Below are positions 43,662 to 53,024 of a DNA stretch of 64,000 bases, one piece after another. Location: the NCBI RefSeq assembly GCF_002217475.1, contig NZ_MUHH01000042.1, forward strand, positions 29,943-93,942, read 5' to 3'. Every line of letters begins with the position of its first letter. Position 1 is the stretch's first letter. The position numbers and the translations under genes are program-made. The notes under the pieces were generated by a model that did no database searches, was not told the origin of the DNA, and worked only from the letters and a program-made list of their open reading frames with translations. Source of the stretch: Flavobacterium tructae (GTDB lineage: Bacteria > Bacteroidota > Bacteroidia > Flavobacteriales > Flavobacteriaceae).

Positions 43662-43833
43662 CTAAGATTCTGAGTTGCTAAGGTTCTAAGAAGCGTAATT
43701 ACTTCATTATTATACTAAATCCGAAAGGTTTCAAAAACTTGTCGGATTTAATAAAAGATACTAAAGCTATGAGCTGTTAAGACTCTAAGAAAGTATACTA
43801 ACTTAGAACCTTAGCAACTCAGAATCTCAAACT
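43662..43833. repeat. Nested repeat: octamer CTAAGNNN arrays forming a 26-bp inverted repeat
   Basis: Period-8 arrays occupy 43662-43693, 43761-43792 and 43802-43833. Because the core is nearly self-complementary, 43665-43690 and 43802-43827 are exact reverse complements over 26 bp. Inside lies a separate 9-bp hairpin TAAATCCGA/TCGGATTTA (43716-43724 and 43742-43750). The block fills the gap between convergent genes and touches the stop codon of the 43832 gene. Confidence 0.8.
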
Positions 43834-44242
43834 ACACACTAACCATATTATACACAATAATATGATCGTCGTAGTTGATATAAAGCTGTTTGCGGAAATC
43901 CTGTTTTTTTCGCGTGATGATAGATAACTTACAGGCTTTGCCGTCATTGTCTTTGCACATAAAAGAATAAACAATATCGGTATCATTTTCTTCTCTCTCA
44001 ATGTAATCCAAAATACTAAAAAGCTGTATTTCCTGCGAGTAAACCACAATTCTGTGTTTATTGGTATCCAGAATTACCGAAAGGTTAACCAAATCAAGAT
44101 TGGACCATTCACCCCATTTCCCTTTTTCATTTTTTTCCAAAACACTAAAACCAGATGTTTTAAACTGGTAAGACTGACTAAAAGTTTGCTGTAAACCAAG
44201 TCCGAAAAAAAGTAAAAGTATAAAAGTGCGTGTAGGATTCAT
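43832..44242 (-). CDS. Secreted protein of unknown function (136 aa)
   Basis: The product begins with a signal peptide (about 1-22, MNPTRTFILLLFFGLGLQQ with cleavage after TFSQ) followed by a beta-rich domain of about 110 residues. KTSGFSVLEKNEKGKWGEWS is near the mature start, and the C-terminal KQLYINYDDHIIVYNMVSV looks like paired strands. No family was recognised. It starts 22 bases after the FabK/NMO-like gene on the same strand. Confidence 0.72.
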   Translation of the reverse strand: MNPTRTFILLLFFGLGLQQTFSQSYQFKTSGFSVLEKNEKGKWGEWSNLDLVNLSVILDTNKHRIVVYSQEIQLFSILDYIEREENDTDIVYSFMCKDNDGKACKLSIITRKKQDFRKQLYINYDDHIIVYNMVSV

Positions 44243-44263
44243 ATTGTATTTCTTGGGGGTAAT

Positions 44264-45208
44264 TTAGAACTCAAATTTAGCCTTTTCCTGGCAGGCAGCT
44301 TCAAAATCGGACATCATTTGTTGAACAATTTGCTCTACCGGTAAAATTTCATGAATTAATCCTGCGATTTGACCTATTTCAAGTTCTCCCTCTTCAAGAT
44401 CTCCTTCAAACATTCCTTTTTTAGCTCTTGCTCTTCCTAAAAGCTGCACCAAATCCTCTTTCGAAGGACATTTTTCATACAATTCCTGAACGTCCTGATA
44501 AAATTTGTTCTTAACCAATCGAACAGGCGCCAGTTCTTTTAAAGTCAGTTGTGTATCTCCTTCTCTAACCTTAACGATCGTTTCTTTAAAATTATCATGT
44601 GCCGAAGATTCGATCGAAGCGGCAAAACGGCTTCCCACCTGAACTCCATCGGCTCCTAAAACCATTGCAGCAAGCATTCCTCTGCCTGTTGCAATTCCCC
44701 CGGCAGCAATAAGTGGTATCTGAACTTTCTCTTTCACCATCGGGATTAAAGTTAAGGTTGTCGTTTCGTCACGTCCATTGTGTCCCCCTGCTTCAAATCC
44801 TTCGGCCACGATAGCATCAACACCTGCCTCCTGCGCTTTCAAAGCAAAAACACTGCTGCTCACTACATGTACGACTGTAATTCCTTTTTCTTTTAAAAAT
44901 GAAGTCCACGTTTTTGGATTTCCGGCGGAAGTAAAAACAATTTTCACTCCTTCTTCCACCACAATATTTATAATTTCTTCGATATTTGGATACAGCATCG
45001 GAATGTTAACTCCAAATGGCTTACTAGTCGCTTTTTGGCATTTCTGAATATGTTCACGTAAAACTTCGGGATACATAGAACCTGCTCCAATTAAACCTAA
45101 ACCTCCCGCATTACTTACGGCTGCTGCTAATTTATAACCGCTGTTCCAGATCATTCCTCCCTGAATAATTGGATATTTGATCTTAAAAAGTTGTGTAATT
45201 CTGTTCAT
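44264..45208 (-). CDS. Nitronate monooxygenase / FabK-like FMN enzyme
   Basis: The 314-residue TIM-barrel flavoprotein begins IKYPIIQGGMIWNSGYKLAA with AVSNAGGLGLIGAG next. AEGFEAGGHNGRD near residue 135 carries the His-Asn-Gly region at the FMN site. LIAAGGIATGRGMLAAMVLG near 165 and GVQVGSRFAAS near 190 bind the FMN phosphate. The sequence cannot decide between nitronate monooxygenase (nitroalkane detoxification) and FabK enoyl-ACP reductase. The stop is 12 bases after the start of no other gene, and the 45221 gene lies just upstream on the same strand. Confidence 0.88.
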   Translation of the reverse strand: MNRITQLFKIKYPIIQGGMIWNSGYKLAAAVSNAGGLGLIGAGSMYPEVLREHIQKCQKATSKPFGVNIPMLYPNIEEIINIVVEEGVKIVFTSAGNPKTWTSFLKEKGITVVHVVSSSVFALKAQEAGVDAIVAEGFEAGGHNGRDETTTLTLIPMVKEKVQIPLIAAGGIATGRGMLAAMVLGADGVQVGSRFAASIESSAHDNFKETIVKVREGDTQLTLKELAPVRLVKNKFYQDVQELYEKCPSKEDLVQLLGRARAKKGMFEGDLEEGELEIGQIAGLIHEILPVEQIVQQMMSDFEAACQEKAKFEF

Positions 45209-45220
45209 TCAAAAATGTAG

Positions 45221-46822
45221 TTATTGTTTAATTATCTTTCCCGTTTTATGAAGACCATCAGCATCAAAAGTATAAAAATACAATCCGCTTTTTAATCCTT
45301 CAACAGAAAGAATAGGGTTTTGATTTGTAATTTGTTTTTCGATTAGCTTTTGCCCCAGAACAGAGTACACAGAAACAGAAGCGGTACTGTTCTCAAACAA
45401 AAAGGAAATCGCTGTTTTAGTTGGATTTGGAAAAACAGAAAAAACTTCTCCCAAAGACTTGAAGTCTACCACTCCTAAAGCGGCTCCAAAATTAGGAATT
45501 CCGTAACCATAATTATTATTGGGTGTCGTATATCGATCAGAAGACTGCAGAATCATCTGCCTAATCTCTTTATTCGTTTTGGATGGAAAAGCCTGCCACA
45601 AACAAGCAATCATTCCCGCCATGATCGGACAAGAAAACGAAGTTCCGTTTATGGTTGTAATATTTCCCCCGGTATCAGATACAACAGCTGCCGTACCTTG
45701 TGCCATAACATCCGGTTTAATTCTTCCGTCAAAACTTGGTCCTATAGAGCTAAAACCTGATCTAACTTTCGAAGAAGTTACAGCACCTACTGTAATTACC
45801 GAAACAGCATCCGCAGGTCCTCCAATATGAGGTTCAGTTGTAGCTCCTTCATTTCCAGCCGAAGCAACTACGATTATTCCTTTATTAAAAGCCATTTCGG
45901 CTCCACGGGAGATAAAGTTAGTCGTCCCGTTCATATCGCTATACGTGTGCGTGTAGTTTGGATTATCAAATTCAAAATACCCCAAAGAAGTTGTAATAAT
46001 ATCAGCTCCTACACGGTCTGCTTCTTCTGCTGCCTCTACCCAATACGATTCTTCAACCGGATTCTCAGTAGGATCATATTCGGTGATGTATAAATAATAC
46101 GAAGCATCAGGAGCAGTACCTACCAGAGCATTTTCTTTATAACCGCCCATTGTAGAAAGTACCATTGTTCCGTGGCTGTCTCCTGAATAAAAATTGGCAT
46201 TTCTATTCACGTAATCGTATCCTCCTAAAATCTGATTATTATCAATTAATTTCTTAAATGGTAAAGCGGTATTGACTCCCGGAAAACCTGCATCTAAAAC
46301 AGCAATTACTTTTCCCGAACCGGTTTTATTCTGTTGGTGCAGCACTTTTCCATTCAGCATTTCTATTTGACCTGCTGAAGTTCCGTAGGCATAATCCGTT
46401 TTTGATTTCAGTTTGTCTTTTACCTGACTTATCTTATTCTCCCCCACTTTTTTAGAAGTTGCATTCAGATTTTTATTGGCGAAAAACACTTTATCAACAA
46501 ATGGCAGTGTAGTAAGTGCTGTAATATCAGTTTGAGTTCCTCTAATATGAAGTGCATTTAACCATTTGGATTTTGCCATAATAGTTATTCCCGAACTCGA
46601 TCTAACCTGATTGATATAAGAGTCCTCTACAGGTGCATCGGTAAGATCTAACGCAATATTTTGATTGGCTCTCCGGTCTAAGGCACGCTGTGTCAAAATT
46701 GTAAGCGGAGCATTAAGAGATGCCTGTGCGTTGGGTTTATTTTTAAAGTATACCCATGCGTCTTCCTGCGAAAACACCGCGGAAGAAAAAATCAACAACA
46801 AAAAGACAAAATAGTGCTTCAT
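45221..46822 (-). CDS. Secreted S8 (subtilisin-like) peptidase with T9SS sorting domain
   Basis: The 533-residue protein has a signal peptide (1-18, ending AVFSQ), a propeptide region (20-150) and a catalytic domain with Asp177 (VLDAGFPG), His217 (GDSHGTM), Asn in SAGNEGA and Ser395 (NGTSFSCP). The last 80 residues form a type A T9SS C-terminal domain, starting VFPNPTKTAISF and ending KTGKIIKQ, so it should be exported by the gliding-linked type IX system. It is probably a nutrient or surface protease. It runs tandem with the FabK-like gene (12-base gap). Confidence 0.93.
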   Translation of the reverse strand: MKHYFVFLLLIFSSAVFSQEDAWVYFKNKPNAQASLNAPLTILTQRALDRRANQNIALDLTDAPVEDSYINQVRSSSGITIMAKSKWLNALHIRGTQTDITALTTLPFVDKVFFANKNLNATSKKVGENKISQVKDKLKSKTDYAYGTSAGQIEMLNGKVLHQQNKTGSGKVIAVLDAGFPGVNTALPFKKLIDNNQILGGYDYVNRNANFYSGDSHGTMVLSTMGGYKENALVGTAPDASYYLYITEYDPTENPVEESYWVEAAEEADRVGADIITTSLGYFEFDNPNYTHTYSDMNGTTNFISRGAEMAFNKGIIVVASAGNEGATTEPHIGGPADAVSVITVGAVTSSKVRSGFSSIGPSFDGRIKPDVMAQGTAAVVSDTGGNITTINGTSFSCPIMAGMIACLWQAFPSKTNKEIRQMILQSSDRYTTPNNNYGYGIPNFGAALGVVDFKSLGEVFSVFPNPTKTAISFLFENSTASVSVYSVLGQKLIEKQITNQNPILSVEGLKSGLYFYTFDADGLHKTGKIIKQ

Positions 46823-46865
46823 GATTACTTTTTTAAAGGTGAAACCTCCGTAAAAAAGTATAAAG

Positions 46866-48053
46866 CTAAGAAATTACTCCCGAACCAACTAATTCATTCT
46901 CTAAATACCAGGCCACAAACTGACCTTCGGTAATGGCGGACTGAGCTTCCTCAAAGCGAACATACATTCCGTTTTCAAACTGATACAAGGTTGCTTTCTG
47001 TAATGGCTGACGGTAACGAATTCTTGCCATCACTTCCATTTGTTGTCCTTCCTTCAATTTCAAATCTTCGCGAACCCAGTGTACTTCAGAATTACCTACA
47101 AACAATGCGTTTTTGAATAAGCCCGGATGATTGCTTGTTAAGCCGGTATAAATGGTATTCGTATCAACATCGGTAGCAATTACAAATAAAGGATCTGTAG
47201 TACCTCCAACATTTAAGCCTTTTCTTTGTCCGTTTGTAAAATAATGTGCTCCCTGATGTTTGCCCATCACTTTACCCATCGTTGGAAGATAATCCAGTTT
47301 TTGAGACTCTATTTTCAATTCGTCTTCCAGAGAAATTCCTGTCGGTTTTTCAATCGTATAGATTGGGTCGTTTTTATCAATTTGAACAATAAGACCTTCT
47401 TTTGGCTGTAGTTTTTGCTGTAAAAACTCCGGCAAACGTACTTTACCAATAAAACAAAGTCCTTGCGAATCTTTCTTTTCGGCTGTAACCAATTCCATTT
47501 CAGCAGCGATTTCACGAACTTCAGGTTTAGTTAATGCTCCAATTGGGAATAAAGCTTTTGACAATTGTTCCTGAGACAACTGACATAAAAAGTACGACTG
47601 ATCTTTGTTTACATCATTTCCGGCAACCAATTGATAAACCGTTTTTCCGTCCACTTCAATTTCGCTTTTTTGGCAGTAATGTCCGGTCGCAACATAATCG
47701 GCTCCAAGACTTAGAGCGATTTTCATAAAAACATCAAACTTGATTTCACGGTTACAAAGCACGTCAGGATTTGGAGTTCTTCCTTTTTCGTATTCGTTGA
47801 ACATATAATCAACGATTTTTTCTTTGTATTCTTCGCTTAAATCAACAGTTTGAAACGGTATACCGAGTTTTTCAGCTACCAATAAAGCATCATTGCTATC
47901 TTCTAACCACGGACATTCATTAGAAATCGTAACCGAATCATCGTGCCAGTTCTTCATAAAAAGGCCAATAACTTCATATCCCTGCTGCTGCAATAAATAA
48001 GCAGCAACACTTGAATCTACTCCTCCGGAAAGTCCAACAACTACACGTTTCAT
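46866..48053 (-). CDS. mnmA: tRNA 2-thiouridylase
   Basis: The 395-residue enzyme makes 2-thiouridine at the wobble base of Lys, Glu and Gln tRNAs, with sulfur from a cysteine desulfurase relay. The N-terminal P-loop of the ATP pyrophosphatase is GLSGGVDSSVAA (8-19). The nucleophile Cys lies in PDVLCNREIKF near residue 100 and the second Cys in SQGLCFIGK near 200. The C-terminal domain begins near 290. The length is normal. It has a minus-strand TATCTTTG box 30 bases upstream. Confidence 0.96.
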   Translation of the reverse strand: MKRVVVGLSGGVDSSVAAYLLQQQGYEVIGLFMKNWHDDSVTISNECPWLEDSNDALLVAEKLGIPFQTVDLSEEYKEKIVDYMFNEYEKGRTPNPDVLCNREIKFDVFMKIALSLGADYVATGHYCQKSEIEVDGKTVYQLVAGNDVNKDQSYFLCQLSQEQLSKALFPIGALTKPEVREIAAEMELVTAEKKDSQGLCFIGKVRLPEFLQQKLQPKEGLIVQIDKNDPIYTIEKPTGISLEDELKIESQKLDYLPTMGKVMGKHQGAHYFTNGQRKGLNVGGTTDPLFVIATDVDTNTIYTGLTSNHPGLFKNALFVGNSEVHWVREDLKLKEGQQMEVMARIRYRQPLQKATLYQFENGMYVRFEEAQSAITEGQFVAWYLENELVGSGVIS

Positions 48054-48082
48054 TCTAAATTGTTTATGTTTTTACAAGGCTG

Positions 48083-48090
48083 CAAAGATA
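48083..48090 (-). promoter_or_regulatory. -7 promoter box of mnmA
   Basis: The minus strand reads TATCTTTG, matching TANNTTTG, 30 bases before the ATG at 48053. Confidence 0.5.
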
Positions 48091-48157
48091 AGCCCTATTT
48101 TTGAAAATTGCAGTAGTTTTTGATTAGTTTATACAATGCCGTTGTAAATAAAACTTA

Positions 48158-49900
48158 TTACTTTCTAACAAATTTATGCGTGATTAATTTGCCTTCATTC
48201 ATTTCGCTAAGAAAATAAATACCACTGGATAAATTTTCAACATTTAGGATATCCTCTACATTAGCCTTCACTTTAAATGTTGTTATAGTTTTCCCTAATA
48301 TCGTAATGAGGCTTAAAGTCGCATCGTGATCTGACTTAATTGTTATAATCTTATTACTTGGATTAGGATATATCACAAAGTTTAAGTTTTTATCAAACGA
48401 CAAGGTGTTCAGGTTAGTATTTGGAATAGTTCCGGAAATAGAATAACTTCCGATAGAACCATACGCCGAATACCCGCCATTAGTTTTATCTCCTGCACCA
48501 ACCCCACTAATGCTGATAAAATACTTACCAGCCAAAAGATTTGCAAACATAAACCCATCTAGATTGTACGGATCGGAGTCCCAATACTGCCCGATTTCGA
48601 CACCTGCCGAATTGTACAACTGAATCAAAATATGAAGATTACCAGTTCCCCATCTGCTTACTGTATTTGCTTCGATACTCACATCTCCTCCGCTAGTAGT
48701 AAAACTAAAGAAATCTTTATCGCTTTCTTTTTCTATTACACCATCTCTTTTAATAATTTCTCCTTTACTGCTTAGCGTCAGATTAAATGCTGAAGCTGTA
48801 TTATTTCCATAATCATCAGTTCTGTAACCTATTCCCCAGCTTTTATCCGAAATAATTGCAACATCATCTTCGGTATTATTAGCATTATTATATTCACCTT
48901 TACTCCAATGCGAAACGGGTCTGACAAAAGACGTTCCCATGATCGGCCCCCAGGAAGTTCCGTTTAACCCTGAAAAATACCCTTCGCTAGGAGAAGTACG
49001 TCCATCATGTTTTAATGAAAAGAGATGCCCGATCTCATGAGAAGCTGTTTCTCCTGCTGCTTTACCGGTATTGACATTAAAGCACCAGGCCGGAACATCA
49101 TTATCCCATGTAAAAGATCCTATAAAAGCTACACCTCCTTCTCCAGGACTTGCAGTATCTGTGGGAGTGATTACAACACGTTTTCTTTTTGTTTTTGGAT
49201 AGGTATTAAAAACAGCCTCATTTGTTGTAATATTTAAATTAAAAGGCCTGAAATCTTCTGCAACAACCTCAAAAGCCTGAAGTATAAAAGCATCAGTCAT
49301 TCCTGAAGGGAGAGCATAAATTGCTCCTCCATTATTCCAAAGGCTTCCCGCAGGCATCGTATGTCCATCAAAATCCAATAATATACATCCTATCCCACCA
49401 GGAAAACTTTCTAACTTTAACAGATCTGCATTAATTGCAGCGGAACTATTTTTTGCAGTTTTTGCTTCCTTTTGTGACAGAGTAGCATAATCTACACAAA
49501 TCAAGGAATTAATATCTACTTTTGATACATAAGCATTTCCATGAGCATCTGATGAGTATTTGTATGCTTCATTTGTTTTCTTAAGAATAATATGTCCTTC
49601 AAGTGATTTTTCCATTACCCTAAGGTAAAAAGAAGATCCGGAAACATTTTTAATCTCTCCGATTAAATATTCACTCGAAATGCTTGACTCTTTGTAGTTT
49701 ATTTTTCCGCTAAAACTTTTTGAATCCGCAATCTGAAGCAAAACATTATTGCTTTCCTTTCTTCCGGCAGAGGCCGTAAGCTCCTTCTTCAAGTTGCTTA
49801 TAAAACTGCTGCATGAGCCTAAGGAAGTCTGAGATACGGCCACATTACTAAAAAAAACAGTCAACACTAAGAGTAATAAAAAGATGTAGTTTTTTTTCAT
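48158..49900 (-). CDS. Secreted zinc metalloprotease with T9SS sorting domain
   Basis: The 580-residue protein has a signal peptide (1-23, ending AVSQ) and a prodomain (24-165). The catalytic domain carries SHEIGHLFSLKHDG, an HExxHxxxxxH zinc site at His288, His292 and His298, with catalytic Glu289. Before it lies IGCILLDFDGHTMPAG. A beta-sandwich domain like bacterial pre-peptidase C-terminal modules spans about 375-480. The last 80 residues are a T9SS C-terminal domain (VIYPNPSNKIITIKS, ending HKFVRK). It is likely an exported protease. A promoter was not recognised in the AT-rich upstream gap. Confidence 0.9.
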   Translation of the reverse strand: MKKNYIFLLLLVLTVFFSNVAVSQTSLGSCSSFISNLKKELTASAGRKESNNVLLQIADSKSFSGKINYKESSISSEYLIGEIKNVSGSSFYLRVMEKSLEGHIILKKTNEAYKYSSDAHGNAYVSKVDINSLICVDYATLSQKEAKTAKNSSAAINADLLKLESFPGGIGCILLDFDGHTMPAGSLWNNGGAIYALPSGMTDAFILQAFEVVAEDFRPFNLNITTNEAVFNTYPKTKRKRVVITPTDTASPGEGGVAFIGSFTWDNDVPAWCFNVNTGKAAGETASHEIGHLFSLKHDGRTSPSEGYFSGLNGTSWGPIMGTSFVRPVSHWSKGEYNNANNTEDDVAIISDKSWGIGYRTDDYGNNTASAFNLTLSSKGEIIKRDGVIEKESDKDFFSFTTSGGDVSIEANTVSRWGTGNLHILIQLYNSAGVEIGQYWDSDPYNLDGFMFANLLAGKYFISISGVGAGDKTNGGYSAYGSIGSYSISGTIPNTNLNTLSFDKNLNFVIYPNPSNKIITIKSDHDATLSLITILGKTITTFKVKANVEDILNVENLSSGIYFLSEMNEGKLITHKFVRK

Positions 49901-50214
49901 ATATTTTTTCTTTTTTTGTGTGAAGAAGAAGCTTTACCAGATACTTCTATAATTAAAAGGTGAATTAGCGAAATCAAGATTCAGCATCGAATATAAATGT
50001 TTACTAACTAAAAAAAACAGCAATAGGTATTGTTTTTTTTTTAAAACAAGAACAAAAAAATCATCAGATTCGAACGATATATTTCCAATTCACTCAATAT
50101 AAACACAATAAGTAAAGAACCAGTCCTAAGAATTTGTTCTTCTCATTCTTCTATAGTGGTAAAATTCAAATTAATCCGGAAAACTAAATACCGAGGCATT
50201 CTAATTACAAATTA
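49901..50214. other. AT-rich intergenic gap upstream of the metalloprotease
   Basis: These 314 bases contain long A and T runs (50011-50017 and 50033-50042) on either side of a short imperfect hairpin. That hairpin could act as a weak minus-strand terminator for the MORN gene. No open frame and no TANNTTTG box was found, so where the protease promoter lies is unclear. Confidence 0.45.
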
Positions 50215-50931
50215 TTACTCCGTCTTAGGTTTTGAATCGGCCTGATAACTACTTTTAGGATCACTCATATTAACTTCCTTCGTTAATTTTCCTTTAAAGT
50301 AAAACTGCCACATCCCGGATTTCTTCCCTCTGGTAAATTTTCCTTTAGAAGCTACGACTCCATCAGAGTCGTAAAAAACAGCATCGCCATTGTATTCGTT
50401 ATTTTTAAAAGTACTCTGCTCTAAAAGAATTCCGTTTTGCCCGTACTTTTTATAAACACCCTCTTTCAAACCTTCTTTATAAGTCATTTCCTCGGCAATT
50501 TTAGAATCCGGATAATACACGATTCTCGCTCCTTCTAATTTTCCGGCTTTGTATTTTTCAAGCGTCATAATTGCTTTCGAAGCTTTATGATAGTATTTCC
50601 ACTCACCTTCACGTGATTTTCCGATTTCCTTACCTTCGCTTACTTTATTTTTATTCTGATCGTAAAAAATGGTATAGGAACTTCCATCGTTTGCTGTAAA
50701 ATCACGAGTTGCTACAACATCTCCTTTTTTAGTATCATCAAAGAATTTAAACACTCCGGTTTCTTTTCCGTGACTAAAAGTTCCTTCATAACGAGGACGT
50801 TTAGAAACTTCATAAATTCCTTTCCAAACTCCCTCTTTTTTTCCGTTAGCATCCGATTTATTGACCTCTTGCGCTACTGTAAAAAAGGTGTTTAATAAAA
50901 GTAATCCGGCTATTATTTTTTTAGAAATCAT
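50215..50931 (-). CDS. MORN-repeat protein (YwqK-like)
   Basis: The 238-residue protein has a signal peptide (about 1-20). At least six MORN-like units follow, for example EGTFSHGKETGVFKFF, EGKEIGKSREGEWKYY, KEGLKEGVYKKYG and KGKFTRGKKSGMWQFY. Such stacked beta-hairpins bind membranes or proteins. The label toxin-antitoxin system YwqK family antitoxin often given to these proteins has no support here, as no toxin partner is adjacent. It lies downstream of yidC, separated by a terminator, so it probably has its own transcript. Confidence 0.82.
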   Translation of the reverse strand: MISKKIIAGLLLLNTFFTVAQEVNKSDANGKKEGVWKGIYEVSKRPRYEGTFSHGKETGVFKFFDDTKKGDVVATRDFTANDGSSYTIFYDQNKNKVSEGKEIGKSREGEWKYYHKASKAIMTLEKYKAGKLEGARIVYYPDSKIAEEMTYKEGLKEGVYKKYGQNGILLEQSTFKNNEYNGDAVFYDSDGVVASKGKFTRGKKSGMWQFYFKGKLTKEVNMSDPKSSYQADSKPKTE

Positions 50932-50993
50932 ATCTTTTATATTCTATTTTAAACTTTAACGATTCTGACTTTGATTAAGTATATTTCAGATAT

Positions 50994-51026
50994 AAAAAAA
51001 TCCCGAAGAATCGAGATTTTTTTATT
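50994..51026 (-). terminator. Terminator of yidC
   Basis: AAAAATCCCGA pairs with TCGAGATTTTT around a 4-base AGAA loop, with one mismatch. A and T runs flank it. It starts 5 bases beyond the yidC stop on the minus strand. Confidence 0.85.
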
Positions 51027-51030
51027 GGTA

Positions 51031-52944
51031 TTATTTCTTTTTATTCTGAGCTTTTGCAGCTTCTTGCTGTTCCATTACTTCCTGAAGACGTTGTTGAAAC
51101 TTACTTTGCTTTTTAGGCTCTTTTAATTTATTTTCCTGAATCTGAGCGTGAATTTTATCACTATCAACAATGTAATTTTTAATTACATACATGATACCGA
51201 TTGTAATTAAGTTCGAAATAAAGTTGTACAAACTTAATCCGGCACCATAACTATTGAAGAAAATTAACATCATTAATGGCGAAACATAAATCATGATTTT
51301 CATCATTTTTGCCATATCCGGCATACCTTCTTGCTGAGGCGCTGCCATTTGCTGATCTCCGGATGTCATTTTCATGTAGAAGAAAATCGCAATTGCTGCC
51401 AAAATTGGGAACAAACTGATATGATCTCCATATAACGGAATATGGAATGGCAATTTTACAACCGAGTCAAAAGAAGACAAATCATCTGCCCAAAGGAAAC
51501 CTTTTTGTCTTAACTCAAAAGCTGAAGGGAAGAACTGGAATGAAGCATACATAAAAGGAAGCTGAATCAATGCCGGAATACATCCTGCCATTGGGTTTAC
51601 TCCTGCTTTGTTGTACAGTTTCATCGTTTCCTGTTGTTTTTTCATTGGGTCTTTTTTGAATTTTTCTCCCAATTCTGTAATCTCCGGACGTAAAACTTTC
51701 ATTTTAGCCTGAGACAGGAATGACTTATAGGTAATTGGCGACATGGCCAATTTAATAATAATCGTAAAGATGATAATCGCAATTCCTAATGATAATCCAA
51801 TTGTAGAGCTTAAGAATCCAAACAACGGAATAAAAATCAATCGGTTAATCCAGCCAAAAATACCCCAACCTAATGGAATAATTTTTTCAAAATTCTTATC
51901 GTAAGATTTTAAAATTTTATAATCTGCCGGTCCAAAATACCAGCTCATTTTATAATCTATTTCTCCATTAGAGAAAGCCAAAGGAACATTCGCTCTAAAC
52001 TGTTTTGTATAAACAGTATCTATTTTTTCGTCTTTTACTAAGTTTTGAGAAACAAGCTGTGACTTTTCAAAAGAAGTATTGGTTTGTAAAATTGTAGCAA
52101 AGAAATGTTGCTTAAATGCAATATAATCTACCTTTTCAGGTGTTTCTTCTTTATGATCGCCCTGACCTACATAACTTTCTTTACCATCCTTATAATTATA
52201 GTAAATTTCAGCATAACGGTTTTCATACGAAATACTCTTTTCGTTTCTGTACGTTTTTAAATCCCACTGTAAATCTAATGGTTTTCCAGTATTTAAAACT
52301 TTGTTTAATCCCTGAGAACGAACATCAAAACCAACTAAATAATCATTTGGTTTAAGAACATATTTGTATTCTAAGAATTCATTAGCACCTGCTTTCAAAC
52401 GCATTGTTAAAATTTGATCTGCGCCATTTTTAGTTAGCGTAGGTTCAAAAAACAAATCTTTAGAATTTAAAGTTCTGTTATCAGCAGTTTGTAACTGAAT
52501 GTTTAAATTAGCATTATTGTCTTTAATCAATTCAACTAATTGTCCTGAATTTTTTTCAAACTTTTTGAACTCTTTCAACGTAGCTTCTACTATATAACCA
52601 CCTTTGTTAGCGATTTTAAGTTTAATCTTTTCGTTTTCAATAGTTGTAAAACCCTCTTTAGCAGAAGGCAGTGTAGCTGAATAAGCAAAACCACCTAATG
52701 TTTTTTGTAATTGTGCCAATTGCACTGTATCACCAGGAGTTGCAGCTGCAGCAACCGGTAAAACAGCTGTTTTAGTTTTATCCGCTTTCGCTTGTGCTTC
52801 TTGCTTGGCAATTAGTTCTTTTTTGGCTTTTTCAGCAGCAATCTCTTTATCAGAAGGCTGATTTTGGTACATAATCCAAATCAAAATTCCAAATATCAAT
52901 ACAAAACCAATGATTGAATTAAGATCAAATTTTTTTTCTTCCAT
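51031..52944 (-). CDS. yidC: Membrane protein insertase
   Basis: The 637-residue insertase helps Sec-dependent and Sec-independent proteins enter the inner membrane. It has an N-terminal membrane helix (IIGFVLIFGILIWIMYQ), a large periplasmic beta-super-sandwich domain (about 90-350) and the conserved YidC core (about 365-590). The core contains SPITYKSFLSQAKMKVLRPE, the cytoplasmic hairpin, and NPMAGCIPALIQLPFMYASF. The C-terminal tail is Lys- and Gln-rich (QQEAAKAQNKKK). It follows pyrG on the same strand with an 80-base gap. Confidence 0.96.
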   Translation of the reverse strand: MEEKKFDLNSIIGFVLIFGILIWIMYQNQPSDKEIAAEKAKKELIAKQEAQAKADKTKTAVLPVAAAATPGDTVQLAQLQKTLGGFAYSATLPSAKEGFTTIENEKIKLKIANKGGYIVEATLKEFKKFEKNSGQLVELIKDNNANLNIQLQTADNRTLNSKDLFFEPTLTKNGADQILTMRLKAGANEFLEYKYVLKPNDYLVGFDVRSQGLNKVLNTGKPLDLQWDLKTYRNEKSISYENRYAEIYYNYKDGKESYVGQGDHKEETPEKVDYIAFKQHFFATILQTNTSFEKSQLVSQNLVKDEKIDTVYTKQFRANVPLAFSNGEIDYKMSWYFGPADYKILKSYDKNFEKIIPLGWGIFGWINRLIFIPLFGFLSSTIGLSLGIAIIIFTIIIKLAMSPITYKSFLSQAKMKVLRPEITELGEKFKKDPMKKQQETMKLYNKAGVNPMAGCIPALIQLPFMYASFQFFPSAFELRQKGFLWADDLSSFDSVVKLPFHIPLYGDHISLFPILAAIAIFFYMKMTSGDQQMAAPQQEGMPDMAKMMKIMIYVSPLMMLIFFNSYGAGLSLYNFISNLITIGIMYVIKNYIVDSDKIHAQIQENKLKEPKKQSKFQQRLQEVMEQQEAAKAQNKKK

Positions 52945-53024
52945 TACAGTTTAAAAAGTTATTCGTTAAAAAGGTATTAGTGCTGAATTAGATTCAAACG
53001 TTACACTTTTCAGAATATTAATTA

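Noticed and set aside
50215..50931. Toxin-antitoxin antitoxin (YwqK label) for the MORN protein
   Set aside because: No toxin gene is adjacent, and a signal peptide points to export; only the MORN repeats are supported.
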